A program made the translations under genes and the position numbers. From contig JAKULF010000007.1 in NCBI GenBank assembly GCA_022661535.1, forward strand, positions 310,001 to 374,000: 64,000 nt of DNA, read 5' to 3'. Source of the stretch: Eutypa lata. Lineage: Eukaryota > Ascomycota > Sordariomycetes > Xylariales > Diatrypaceae. Shown here in pieces: positions 35,226 to 46,493 of this stretch (its first letter is position 1; every line of letters starts with the position of its first letter). The notes under the pieces are model-generated. The model made no database searches. It was not told where the DNA came from and was given only the letters and a program-made list of their open reading frames with translations.

Positions 35226-38200
35226 ATGGATCCTCACGCGACAAACAAAGGTTCCCCTTTTAGTCAGGCTTTCGATTCATCGCTTCTAGTTGGGTCTCAA
35301 CCATCGCCAAATGGGGCTCCGCCACGGGTGGAAAACAACGCAGACTGGGGACCTACAAGATCAGAAACAAAGGCGTTGGTAGCAAATTACACAATCTCAG
35401 AAGATGAAACAGGAATTGGTATAAAAGATAAACTACGCGCGTTGAAATTCAACTCAAACCCTTCCCAACCTGTCGAAGCAGAACAACCGAAGAATACAGT
35501 AGTCGATCAAAACTTAGTACCACTAGGACCACGATCCCCGACGGGAGCATTACCCGCTGGAGCATATCCCGGGGTAAGCCCAGGATCACCAAAAACACCA
35601 GGACCAGCAAGACCATTAGGACCACCAGGACCACCACTCCCGGCTGGACCAAGGTATGAGGGAGGGTTTATACCATTAACCCCTAGAGACCGTCACATGG
35701 GAAGATCAGGACCACCAGTCTCGGCTGGATCAAGTTATGGGGGAGGAGGGCCAGGACGATTTCCCCCTGGATTCTATCACCTGGGAAGATCAGGACCACC
35801 ACCACCACCACCACCAACTGGACCCAGTCCCAGGGGTAGGCCACGGCGAGAGGTCGGCGTACTTCGGAGGATTACTGGTCCATTACCCGGTAATCAGTCA
35901 AGACAGGTTCAAGAATTCAATATTGTGGGAGACGACGCTCAGGAAAGACAACGACAACCAACGCCTGAAGATCACATCCAGAGCGTAGCATATAGCTCTA
36001 CATCCAGCCCGACACTTTCTGAATCTCTACCAGGACCTGAAGAACATGGTCACACCGACCTGATTTCTGGACTTACAGATGAATCGCGTATCAGTCATGT
36101 TGCTAGTGATCACAAGACGACGGAACGAAGCTTGACTAAAAGTTCAAGTTCCAACTGTCTGCTATTGCCTGAGGGTGATTTTGTGCTGCAGTTGATGCAA
36201 CGCATCAAAGAGCTGGAAGCCGAGAATGCCGAGCTACGCCCCCCTCCTAACGGCCTTGCCGCTGATGTGCAAGTTTTCCATTGCCTGTTAGACGACGAAC
36301 AGTCTTACACCTCTAACGGTAGCGATGTAGATGACCAAGGTAATCCCGAAGTTGTGTACTTGTCTGAGCCCTATTGGGAGAAACAGGGCAAAGACATTAT
36401 ACTAAAGGGCCGGTTATCCGTTCCAGATCCTGAAGGATACATCAAGAATAAGGGTAACATCATATTCACTATCTACAAATTCTATACTGTAAAGCACCAG
36501 CGGTCTCAAATTGGTAGAGCTATGAAGGCCAATAAACCTCTCCCGAAACCCGAGCCTATACGCCAGGGTATCCGACTCAATTCGGTCGAAATGATTGAAG
36601 CTATGAAATCCTTTTTTGATCAGTACCCGAAATTCCGCAGCGAATTCTCGGAGGTGGATGAAGATAAATCCATATGTTCTCCCTACATATGGTGGTATCA
36701 CTGGAGGACAAATGGCCACACCCACAACCTGCAACCGGGGCAGGCAATATTGGTTGCTAAACTCACTGATTGGATTGAGGCCAACTATGCATCATTGTAC
36801 GATCAAATCGACCGTCAGTTCGACAAGGGTGTAGTATCTAAAGAGTCAATGGAGTATCTAATACGGCCAGGTGATGATGTTCTCATCTCTAACAACAACG
36901 GCAGGCTTAGTGGTTGTCTTGCTACGACTTGTCCTCGTTTCGACGTGGGACGACGTGCCTTGGAAGAAAAGGATAAGCATAACCCGAAACCATCCTCCTG
37001 GAGCATCGACTCATATGCGTTCATGTATGCAGGAAAGTTCCGGCGGGAGGATGAAAATATTGACATCGTACTTGAGACAGAGAGTGAAGACGTAGAAGTC
37101 GACATCACAAGTTTAAATGACGTACCGCTCAAGTATGTGAGTGACGATATACGAGAAACACTATTGCGCCGCGGAAAGATATTCTGGAAATGCCGCCATA
37201 AACAATTTGTTTCGTATGAAGGGAGCTCCACCAATAAGAGACGTGTAGTATGTAACATGGCTTCTATTTGCTCTCCCTCCCTTCTTTCTCTCCCTTCACC
37301 ATATATTTTGTTACTATCCAAGACGCCTAACAAATAACAGGGTCAAAGATTTATGATCGACTTCGATACATATCAAGAGCTTCACCCGTTGAATAAATAC
37401 CATGCTGGATGGAGAAGTGCACCATATGTTCCTACAAATTTGCCTACGGACGATAGTGAACCCAAGGCACCGGAGATATATTTATTTCCGCCACTGATTC
37501 CTGGATTTGACCTACGACGCAAGAAGTGGAGTAAGTGCCTTCTGGGGCACGGACTGATATCTGTTCAGCTAACATTTTGAACAGTTGATCTCGAGGTCGA
37601 CAAGATACGAGACGTTACTTGGAACCAGCAAGCCTTTTCATCTCTAGTAGCGGACGAACATATGAAAGACCTCATCCTGGCCCTCGTGACTAATCAACTT
37701 TCCGCCGAGACCAGCACCGATGTTATCGAGAACAAGGGCAATGGTCTCATCATGCTCCTACACGGGCCCCCAGGCACCGGGAAGACGTTCACGGCCGAGT
37801 GTGTGGCCGAAATAGCCAAGAAGCCGATTTACTCCGTAACGTGCGGTGATATCGGAACTGAGCCTGAGGCCGTGGAAAAGTATCTCGAGTCTGTGTTTCA
37901 TCTAGGCAAAATCTGGGATTGCGTTGTACTTCTCGACGAAGCGGTAGTCTTCCTCGAGCAGCGTACGTTACAAGACTTGAAGCGGGACGCCCTTGTATCA
38001 GTGTTCCTACGTGCCCTTGAGTACTATGAGGGTATCCTGATTCTCACCACCAACCGTGTTGGGACTTTCGATGAGGCCTTCAAATCCCGCATCCAGCTGG
38101 CGCTCCCGACCGCAAGCAGATTTGGCGAAACTTCTTCCGCCGACTTCAGAAGCTAGGCGAGCAAGACAGCGTCGATTTCGATGACATCACACTTCACATG

Positions 38201-38449
38201 AATGAGCTGGTGGGCTACTCGATGAACGGGCGCCAGATCCGGAACTCCATCACCACGGGGCGGCAGCTCGCCAAGCACAAGAAGAAGAAGATGACGTTTG
38301 AGGACTTAGAAAAGGCGATTATCGTTGCACAGAAGTTTGATAAGTATTTGGCAGATGTTCGGGAAGCTGATGTTGAGGAAGCCGAGGACAGAGGGGAGGA
38401 CGGAAGATATTCGGACGAATATTTTGCAAGGGCTGATCAAATACGATGA
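35226..38449 (+). CDS. DUF7025-type AAA+ ATPase with collagen-like N-terminus, 3' end frameshifted
   Basis: Paralogue of the AAA protein at 24.7 kb. Exons 35226-37247, 37341-37530, and from 37585; donors GTATGT and GTAAGT. Residues about 90-220 are Pro/Gly-rich (PGPARPLGPPGPP, GRSGPPPPPPPTG). A short coiled coil follows (MQRIKELEAENAEL), then the DUF7025-like region (WWYHWRTNGHTHNLQPGQ) and the AAA core: Walker A GPPGTGKT near 797, Walker B VVLLDEAVVF near 850, where DEAV replaces the usual DEAD, LTTNR and SRIQLAL. Directly after LAL the frame breaks: the original frame ends at TAG 38154-38156 (927 aa), while the family C-terminus (DRKQIWRNFFRRLQKLGEQD, MNGRQIRNSITTGRQLA) continues in another frame from about 38108 to TGA 38447-38449. 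About 8 codons are missing with it. Either a decayed gene or a truncated ATPase without its lid. Confidence 0.8.
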
Positions 38450-39832
38450 TTACGAATAAGGGGTCGTCAGGGGTAAAGGGAAAGGTACAATACATATGCT
38501 TATGTAATGCTACGAATACTTACATAGGTAGAACCCATGTAGTACATACATAGTATACGAAGTATAGGGCAAGGATCACGATACGTAAGTAGCCCACTGT
38601 TTTCCAATAGGTTATAGTTTCTTTATACAACTTGATCTTTACGAAATATTTTTTCTTAACAATTTACCTTTTAATACATCTTGTGTACTTTATATTGCTA
38701 GAAGAAAAAGAACTTAATATCGATGTGCTTTACTTATCCTCTCGATTTGGCGATGTGCATTTGGAGATCGGTGGTCGGCCCCCAATCTTCATACATATTT
38801 ACCGGGGTTCGTCCCGCCAGCCCGTCGCCGCTCAGCCCGCATCCCCGCACCCTCATCAGAGGCAAGAGGCTCAATACCTAAGATAGGTAAGGAATAAACA
38901 ACGTGCTTGCTGCATATGCAAGTATACAACGCACGCAGGCACGGCACAGCCATGAAATAGTCCTTTCCTTTCCTGCGAACCAAATCCGGCTCAATACGTG
39001 AATGCGGTCGGTCTGGTCCTGGCCCAGTCCAATACCACATCGACAATGTGACGTCTGTTCTTTCCCCACACCATGACACCATGACAAGCGTGAAATACCC
39101 GCACGCGCACGCGCCCGCGCCTATTACATAGGTAGTTTTGTACTATTATTATTTCCCCGACGCCCCAAGATCGGTCCCGGTTTCAATATTACTCTACCTC
39201 TGACCGAGGAGTGATGATGCAGAGTCAGCTTTTACAAATAGGCGGGGCGACGATGTCGATGCGGGGTTGATGAACCACCGAGACGCGCTAAGTGTCGGAA
39301 CGGGCAAGACGGGCAAAACATGGAACCATTCGGAGAAGTTACGCATATGGGGACTGAGGCGAACTAGATTCCTAGCTTGGGCTTAGCATTGCATCATTAC
39401 CTTGACCACCTGGACTGCTGGAACGGCCTGAACGGGTACTTACGCTTCGGCAGTCATGGTCGTCTCTCGTAGCGTCTCCCTTATTTGACCTATTTAGCGT
39501 GTATAGCGTTACATGCCTACCTATAGTCTTCGGTAAGGGGGTGGGTAAGTTAGGTAACTTGACGAGGTTGCAACGTAACGAGATGATGCTACCTTGACCT
39601 TCTCCAAATATCATCTCATATATCCGGAGCTGTTCATCTTCCGTTTTCTCCTCATCATATGACATTGCGTTCCTCGCCGATACGTATATTCCTCCATGGA
39701 TCGCTCGCTGTAATCTTGTAATTATTTAACGTGACTTGGGATATTCCATTCGACTTCCAACCTCACCATTCTCCCTTTTAGCTGTTTACCGTTAAGAAGC
39801 AGTAGCAGCTACTTCATACCTGTAGGACCAAA
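38450..39832. other. Intergenic region
   Basis: 3' flank of the AAA gene and promoter of the methionine-synthase-like gene. A 97-codon minus-strand frame (39665-39372) has no recognisable domain and poor codon character. Confidence 0.55.
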
Positions 39833-41198
39833 ATGCCAGCTAACAAGCAACGTCCCCCCTTTCGTGCCGAGCACATGGGCTCTTTGCTCCGCCCGGCAAA
39901 CCTGACAGCGAAGCGTATACAGCTCGACGACGCAAAAGCTCTCGAGATTGCACAGGACAAGGAACTACACGCCATCGAGGACCAGTCTATTAAGGACATA
40001 GTCAAGCTCCAGTTAGAGCTTGGCTACCATGCCCTCAATGATGGTGAATACCGTCGCCACCAATTCTGGGGCACCTTCTTCCCGAACCTTGAGGGCTTCG
40101 ATGAGATCCAGAACCCTTCGTGGGACATGTTCCGCATGTATGTTCCAGACATTGCCGCGTTCAGTAAGTATCGCCCATATTTGCAGCATCTGCTCGTACA
40201 GCGGTTCTTGTCCTAAGACTGGTGTGCTTTAGCCGAATCCGGCCATAAGCCAGGCGAGACTATCGTATGCACCGGCAAGATTAAGCATAGGGGTTCCTCG
40301 TATCTCCACGACTGGCTTTACCTCAAGAACCTAGTACCAGCGGATCGGGTGAAGGAACTGAAGATTACCCTGGCGGCACCCGAATGGTATCATTTGCGGT
40401 ACAAGGACGGACACGCATATCCTAAAAGTGTGTACGCCAACGATGCGGAATACTTTGCCGACATTGCCGCTGCGTATCGCACGGAGCTACAGATTCTGTA
40501 TGATAACGGGTGTCGGAACGTAACCATCGATGACCCTAACCTCGCATGTAAGTAGCCCCAAGATAAAGTGCATTGAACGGGAAACCCAAAATAGGAACGG
40601 GTGACTGATCTCAGCCGCTCAATGGCAAAACACAGATTTCTGCTCGGAGAAGATGATCGCCGGGTTCAAAGAGAACGGCGAAGACGCCGACGCCCTCTTG
40701 GACTCCTACCTGAAGCTATACAACGACTGCATCTCATCGCGACCATCAGACCTACACGTGGGGATCCACCTGTGCCGGGGCAACTTCGCCAACAGCCGGC
40801 ACTTCTCGGAGGGCGGGTACGACCGCATCGCGACGAAGCTGTTCAACGAGATCGACATCGACACGTACTTCCTGGAGTACGACACGGAGCGGGCGGGGAC
40901 GTTCGAGCCCCTCAAGGAGCTGCCGCCCCACAAGAACGTCGTCCTCGGCGTCATCACCAGCAAGTTCGCCCCGCTCGAGGACGTGGACCAGCTGCGCGAG
41001 CGCGTCTTCGCTGCCGCTGACGTCGTGGCCCAGGGGGCGGGCCAGACCAGAGACGAGGCCCTGAAGCGGATTGGCGTCAGTCCCCAGTGCGGCTTCGCGA
41101 GCCACCATCTCGGAAATGCGGTTACGTGGGATGATATGGTCGCGAAGCTGAAGTTGGTGCGGCAGCTTGCTGACTCTATCTGGCCGGGAGAGCCGTGA
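39833..41198 (+). CDS. Cobalamin-independent methionine synthase-like protein (MetE C-terminal domain, stand-alone)
   Basis: 402-aa protein made only of the MetE C-terminal (UROD/MetE-like) barrel; full MetE has about 760 residues. Exons 39833-40163, 40233-40547 and 40636-41198, donors GTAAGT in both introns. The N-terminus RAEHMGSLLRP and the block LNDGEYRRHQFWGTFF are typical of bacterial YxjG/YxjH and fungal stand-alone members. Zinc ligands expected from MetE are in place: H260 and C262 (GIHLCRGNF), E296 (FLEYDTERAG) and C367 (SPQCGFAS). So the zinc thiolate methyltransferase site looks intact. Members act on homocysteine or other thiols with a methyl donor that differs from the MetE folate substrate; the in vivo reaction here is not known. 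Third exon is GC-rich, and out-of-frame readings there are shadows. Confidence 0.88.
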
Positions 41199-41489
41199 TA
41201 CTGCAGATGTATCTATGCATAGTAAGTATATATGGTTAATCTTCATGGACATAACATATGTGGAGGAATGGGAAGAAAAAGTTGGGGAAATATTCGAATG
41301 GAAGAAACCCCAATGCTGGTATTATAGTAGGTAGGGTTGGTAGTTCATCGATGCTCAACCTTGATGGCTTTTACTATGGCCCACACCGCACTGCCCCAGT
41401 GTATAGGAGTATTCCATTGGTCAACCTTAGGTACCACTACATCCGGAGCAAATCTTTCCCTTATAAAGCTTCTTACGAAATAAAATAAT
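41199..41489. other. 3' flank of methionine-synthase-like gene, unmutated border
   Basis: About 290 bases of normal composition before the AT-rich block. Nothing recognised. Confidence 0.5.
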
Positions 41490-44040
41490 TAAAAATACGC
41501 ATTTTATGTAATAATGCCGATATAATATTATATTATATTAAAATATTTTATATTTTTATATTAAAAAAAATATTAATACGATATTTAATATTTAAAAAGT
41601 ATAATTATAATAAAAAAAAATTTATTTTATTTAACTTTATTAAAGTTATTTATATTTATTAATTTAACGATTTTTTATTTTTAATAATTTTTTTTAATTT
41701 TATTATTATAATTAAATATTTAAATTTTAATATTTTTAAATATTTTTATAAATTAATTAAAATAATTATAAATAAAAATAAATAACTTATAATTATTATA
41801 ATAAATTTTACGTAATTAAATTAAACTTAATAAAATTACGAAAATATTTATAAAATAAATATAAAAAATATTAATAATAAAAAAAATAAATGTTAATAAA
41901 CTTTAAATAATAATTATTAACTTTTTAAAATTATTTATTAAATATTTTTTAAATTAATATTAATTATAAAATAAATATTTAAATTATAAATTATTTATAT
42001 TATATATTATAATAATAAATCTTTTAATAAATAAATTATTTCGAAAATTTTAATTTATTTTTAAATTATTTATTAAATAAGTTTTTATAAATAAATTATT
42101 AAATTAAATATATAATAAATATTAAAATAAAATTATTTAATTTATTTCGAAATTTAAATATATTAATATTATTTTTAATAATTTAAGAAATTTCGTAAAA
42201 CGTTACGTTTTAAATATTTTTATATAACTTTTTATTAAATTAATTTTTTATTAAAAAATAATAAACGTTAAAAGTTAATAATTAATTATAAAAAATTATA
42301 TATTTTTTTTATTATCGATATTTTAAATCTTTATTAATAAAAAGTTTTATTTAATTAATATTATTAATACGAATATTTACGAAATTATATAAATCGTTTA
42401 TCGTTAAATTAAATAATACGAAAAGTTTAAATATATTATTTACGTATTTTATAATTTATATTCGTTATAACTTTTAATTAAAAATATTTTAAAAATTAAT
42501 TTTTAAAAAAAACTTATTAATTTATTATATAATTAATAAAAACATTTCGATTATTTTATGTATAATATATTTAACTTTAAAAAACAAATAACGAAAATAA
42601 TAAAAAAGTTAAAGTATTATTTTAAATATAAATTATCAATTTATCGTTTATTTATTATTAATTTATTATTAAATATTATATAATTTATATATTAATTTAA
42701 TATTAATAAAGTTATTATTTAATAAAGTTTTTAATAAAAATATTTTAAATTTTATTTTAATAATCGATTTATATTTAATTAAATATTTTTTTAAACGTAA
42801 TAATTAATTTATAATTTTTTAATTTCGAAAATTAAAAATTAAAAAAAAAATAAATATTATTAATAATTTAAATTTTTAAAATAATTTAATTATATTAATC
42901 GAAATTATTAAATTAATTATTAAAGTATAAGTAATATTTAAATTAAATCGATTATATTTTAAATATATAATAATTTAATAATAAAATATTAAACGAATTT
43001 AAAATATATTATATAATAATTAAAATATTACTTTTTAATTTATTAATTAAAATATTATATATAATACGATAAATTAACGATTTTAAAAATAAATTAATAA
43101 TGCGAATTAAATAACTTAAGCTTTAAATTTTAAAATTATTAATATATTAATTAATATTAAAAGTTAATATAAAATAATAAATTATATTTAAAGTTATATA
43201 TTTAATTAAATTATTAAAAATAAATTAATTAATAAGTTTTATATATTTAAATAAAATTAAAAATTATTTAATAAAGCTTTTAAAATATATAATTAAGTTT
43301 ATTATATAAAGAATTTTTAACGAATTATTTTAATATTAAATATTTAATTAATATATTTAATATTTTAATTAATTAATATTATTTTTAATTTAATTTTTTT
43401 TTAAAAAACTTTTTAAATTACGAATTATATATAAAACGTTTATCGTAATAAATTAAATTAAAAAAAATCGATAAATTAACGTTTATTTATATAAATTTAA
43501 AAATTTTAAAGCGTATTAATAAAAATAAATTATTAAAATTATTTAATAATATAATAAACGCGAAACTTAATAAATTAAAATTAAAATTATAATAATAAAA
43601 AAAAATATTTAAATTAAATTTTACGTAATATAATTTATATTACGATTAATTAAAAAATAAAAATATTTTTTAAAATTTTATAATAATTTTAAATTATTTT
43701 ATTTTATATTTATTTTAAAATAATAATTATTTTAATTATTTATTAAAATAAATATTTAATAAATTCGAAAAGGTTTTTTCGTTTTAATTTACGTATTTTT
43801 ATAAAAATGCCGATATAATATCGATATTATATATATAATACGAATACGTATTTTATTTTTAATAACTTTATTACGAAATAAATATTTTATTATTTTTAAA
43901 ATTAAAAACGTATATTATTATTAAATTATTTAAAGGAATAAAATAATGTTTATTTTAAAAAATTTTAAAGCTTTTTATATTATTTTTTTTAATATTATTA
44001 AAAGATTTATAATTACGTTATTAATTTAAAATTAAAAATT
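41490..44040. repeat. AT-rich, RIP-mutated repeat block, left part
   Basis: 2.5 kb of extreme A+T with no usable reading frame. Nearly all surviving C is in CpG (ACG, TCG) or ACTT, while CpA and CpC are almost absent, the signature of RIP. A 30-40 bp motif with core ATGCCGATATAATAT occurs at about 41510 and again at about 43807, so these may be ends or internal copies of one element. The original element cannot be named. Confidence 0.75.
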
Positions 44041-44282
44041 TATTACGATTTATTTTAAATAATACGTATAAGTTAAATAATTATAATAATAATTAAAAGG
44101 TTAAAATAATAAAAAAGCATTTATAATAAAATAAATATTTAATTATTAAAAAGAATTTTTAAAGATTTTATTTTATTTATATATAAATAATTTAAAAATA
44201 TTAATTATTATTATATTTTTTTTTTAATTTTTTTTTAAGTGTTTAAAATTACGTAATACGTTTTTTTATTTAATTCGTAATA
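44041..44282 (+). repeat. Left LTR (heavily RIP-mutated)
   Basis: About 242 bp, colinear with the right LTR: shared words include ACGTATAA.TTAAATAATTATAATAATAATTAAAA and AAAAAAGCATTTATAATAAAATAAATG/A. All C/G sites present in the right copy's last 100 bases are A/T here. Confidence 0.7.
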
Positions 44283-45849
44283 TAATAATAAGTTTTTTCG
44301 CTTTTAATATTTAAAATTAAAATCGTTAAATATATTTTTTAATTTTTTTAATTTTCGAATTTTAATGTATATAAAGTATAATAAATTTTATTAAGTTTAT
44401 TAAGCTTTAAAGGTATTTTAAATTAAAAGATTATTTTTATTATCGATTATTATATTTACTTTTTCGTTTTCGATATTTCTTTTAATTACGTTAAGCTTTA
44501 AAAATACTTCGTAACTTTTATTTTTTTCGATAAATTTTTCGTTTTTTTTAATATAAATATTAACGTTAAATAAATTATTTCGTTCGATTAAAACTTAAGT
44601 ATTAAATAAATTACTTTATTTAATTAATAAACGTTAAATAAATTATTTCGTTATTTTTTATAAAATAATAATTATTAATATTTATAAAGTATAAAAAGTT
44701 ATTAAAATTATTATTATTTTTATATAAAATTAATTAATAATTTAATTTAAAATCGAAATTAATATTTTAAATAATAAAGTTAATATTTTAATTAAAACTT
44801 CGTTAATTAAAGTTAAATTATTTAATATAATAAAGTTAAACGGTTTTATTTTATACGATATATAACTTTTTAAAATAAAAAGTAAAATATAAATTAACGA
44901 TTTTATTATTAATAATAATTATATTCGTATTTATTATATTTATAATCGTTTAAAGTTAAAGGTTAAAAATTTAATTATTTCGTAATTATAATACGTTAAA
45001 CGTATAAATAAATAACTTAAAACGTTAATTAAAAAATTTAACGTTTTTAATTACTTTTATAATAACTTTAATAAATAATTATATAATAAAGTTAAGCTTA
45101 AAAAAATAAAAATAAAAAACGATAATTTCTTTCGTTAATTTTTAATTAATTAAAAACGAGTTTTATATAATGCTTATAACGATATTAATAAAATAACGAA
45201 TAATTAATATATTTAAAAGTTTTAATAAACTTTTTTAAATCGTTTATAAATTAAAATTAACGACTTTAAAATTTTATTATTTATATATTTAATTTTTATT
45301 AAAAAACTTTATCGTTAATTTTATAATAAAAATTATATTTATATAAATTATTATATTAATTATTAACGTTTTAACGTAATAAATATTATTATTAATATTA
45401 TTTAATTAAAGTTTAATTTAATTAAATTATATTAAAATATTAATAATTTAAAACTTATTATTAACGTTTAAAAACTTAATAACTTTATTATCGATTTACG
45501 TAAATTAATAAACGTTAACGTAACTTTTATTCATTCGAAATTTATAACTTTTTCGTTAATTTAAGCTTAAAAAAATAAATAATAACGTTTAAATAAATGC
45601 CGAAAATATAATACTTTAAATTAATTTATAAAAAACTATTTTAAATAATTAATTACGATTATATATAAATTTATAATTTAAAAAATAACCGTTATTAATA
45701 AATTTAATATAAAAAATAATAATAATTTAAATAAAAAAAATAATTTAAAAATTAACGATATATATCGTTTAATTATTAAAGATTTTATTTAAAATAATTT
45801 TTAAAATTTATATAATTTTAAAACGAAACTTAATATATTAAAAAAATAA

Positions 45850-46113
45850 TGTTACGATTTACTTTAAATAATACGTATAAATTAAATAATTATAATAATA
45901 ATTAAAAAGTTAAAATAATAAAAAAGCATTTATAATAAAATAAATGCTTAGTTATTAAAAAGAATCTTTAAAAGATTCATTTCACTTATATATAAATAAT
46001 TCGAAAATACCAGTTATTACTATACCTTTTTTTCTTTTCATTAACTTGTTATTTTTACCTATTCCTTAAATGTTTGGAATTACGTAACACGTCTCCCTAT
46101 CTAGTCCGTAACA
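45850..46113 (+). repeat. Right LTR (partly RIP-mutated)
   Basis: 264 bp, TGTTACG...CGTAACA. The outer half keeps normal composition (ACCAGTTATTACTATACC, CACGTCTCCCTATC) while the inner half is AT-only, so mutation fades toward the border. Contains TATATATAAATA, a likely LTR promoter. Confidence 0.75.
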
Positions 46114-46493
46114 GAATTCACTTCACTATAAGCTTTAACTATGCCTTTGTCTTTTTTGTTGTTTTCTTCCTGCCTCAGGGGTATCTCGTAGCTCGAGGCC
46201 GTTGTATCAAGTAATGGTAATCAGGGGATACGAAACCTGTAGGCATAGCATCCCAAAGATATGTTTATAAAACGAGTGTTTTCTTGGGAGTTCTCATATA
46301 GATAGATACAAGAACATATAAAACTGTTTCTAGTTAATACAACTATTTCAAAAGGAGTGTAAATGAATATAACGTTGCCGGTGTACAATGCTTCGACCAC
46401 CAGCTTTTCTTTATTGGCTTCCTTGGATTGACTGCCATGAAGTTTGACATGTCCTAGTCAATTGACATGAAGGACTCCACGTCGTAAAAGAGG
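46114..46493. other. Intergenic region, 3' flank of arylsulfotransferase gene
   Basis: 380 bases of ordinary composition between the LTR and the stop codon of the minus-strand gene. Nothing recognised. Confidence 0.5.

Larger units (their letters stand above)
44041..46113 (+). mobile_element. Short RIP-mutated LTR retroelement
   Basis: Two direct repeats bound a 1.57-kb AT-rich interior. The right copy begins TGTTACG and ends CGTAACA, the inverted TG...CA ends of an LTR; the left copy begins TATTACG and ends CGTAATA, i.e. the same ends after C-to-T/G-to-A changes. A purine run AAAAAATAAT precedes the right LTR (decayed polypurine tract). The five bases outside are AAATT (left) and GAATT (right), compatible with a target-site duplication carrying one transition. 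The interior is too short for a full gag-pol element and has no open frame, so it is a deletion derivative or a non-autonomous element. Orientation assigned from the polypurine run. Confidence 0.7.

Noticed and set aside
39372..39665. 97-codon minus-strand frame before the methionine-synthase-like gene
   Set aside because: No family resemblance; in a promoter position.
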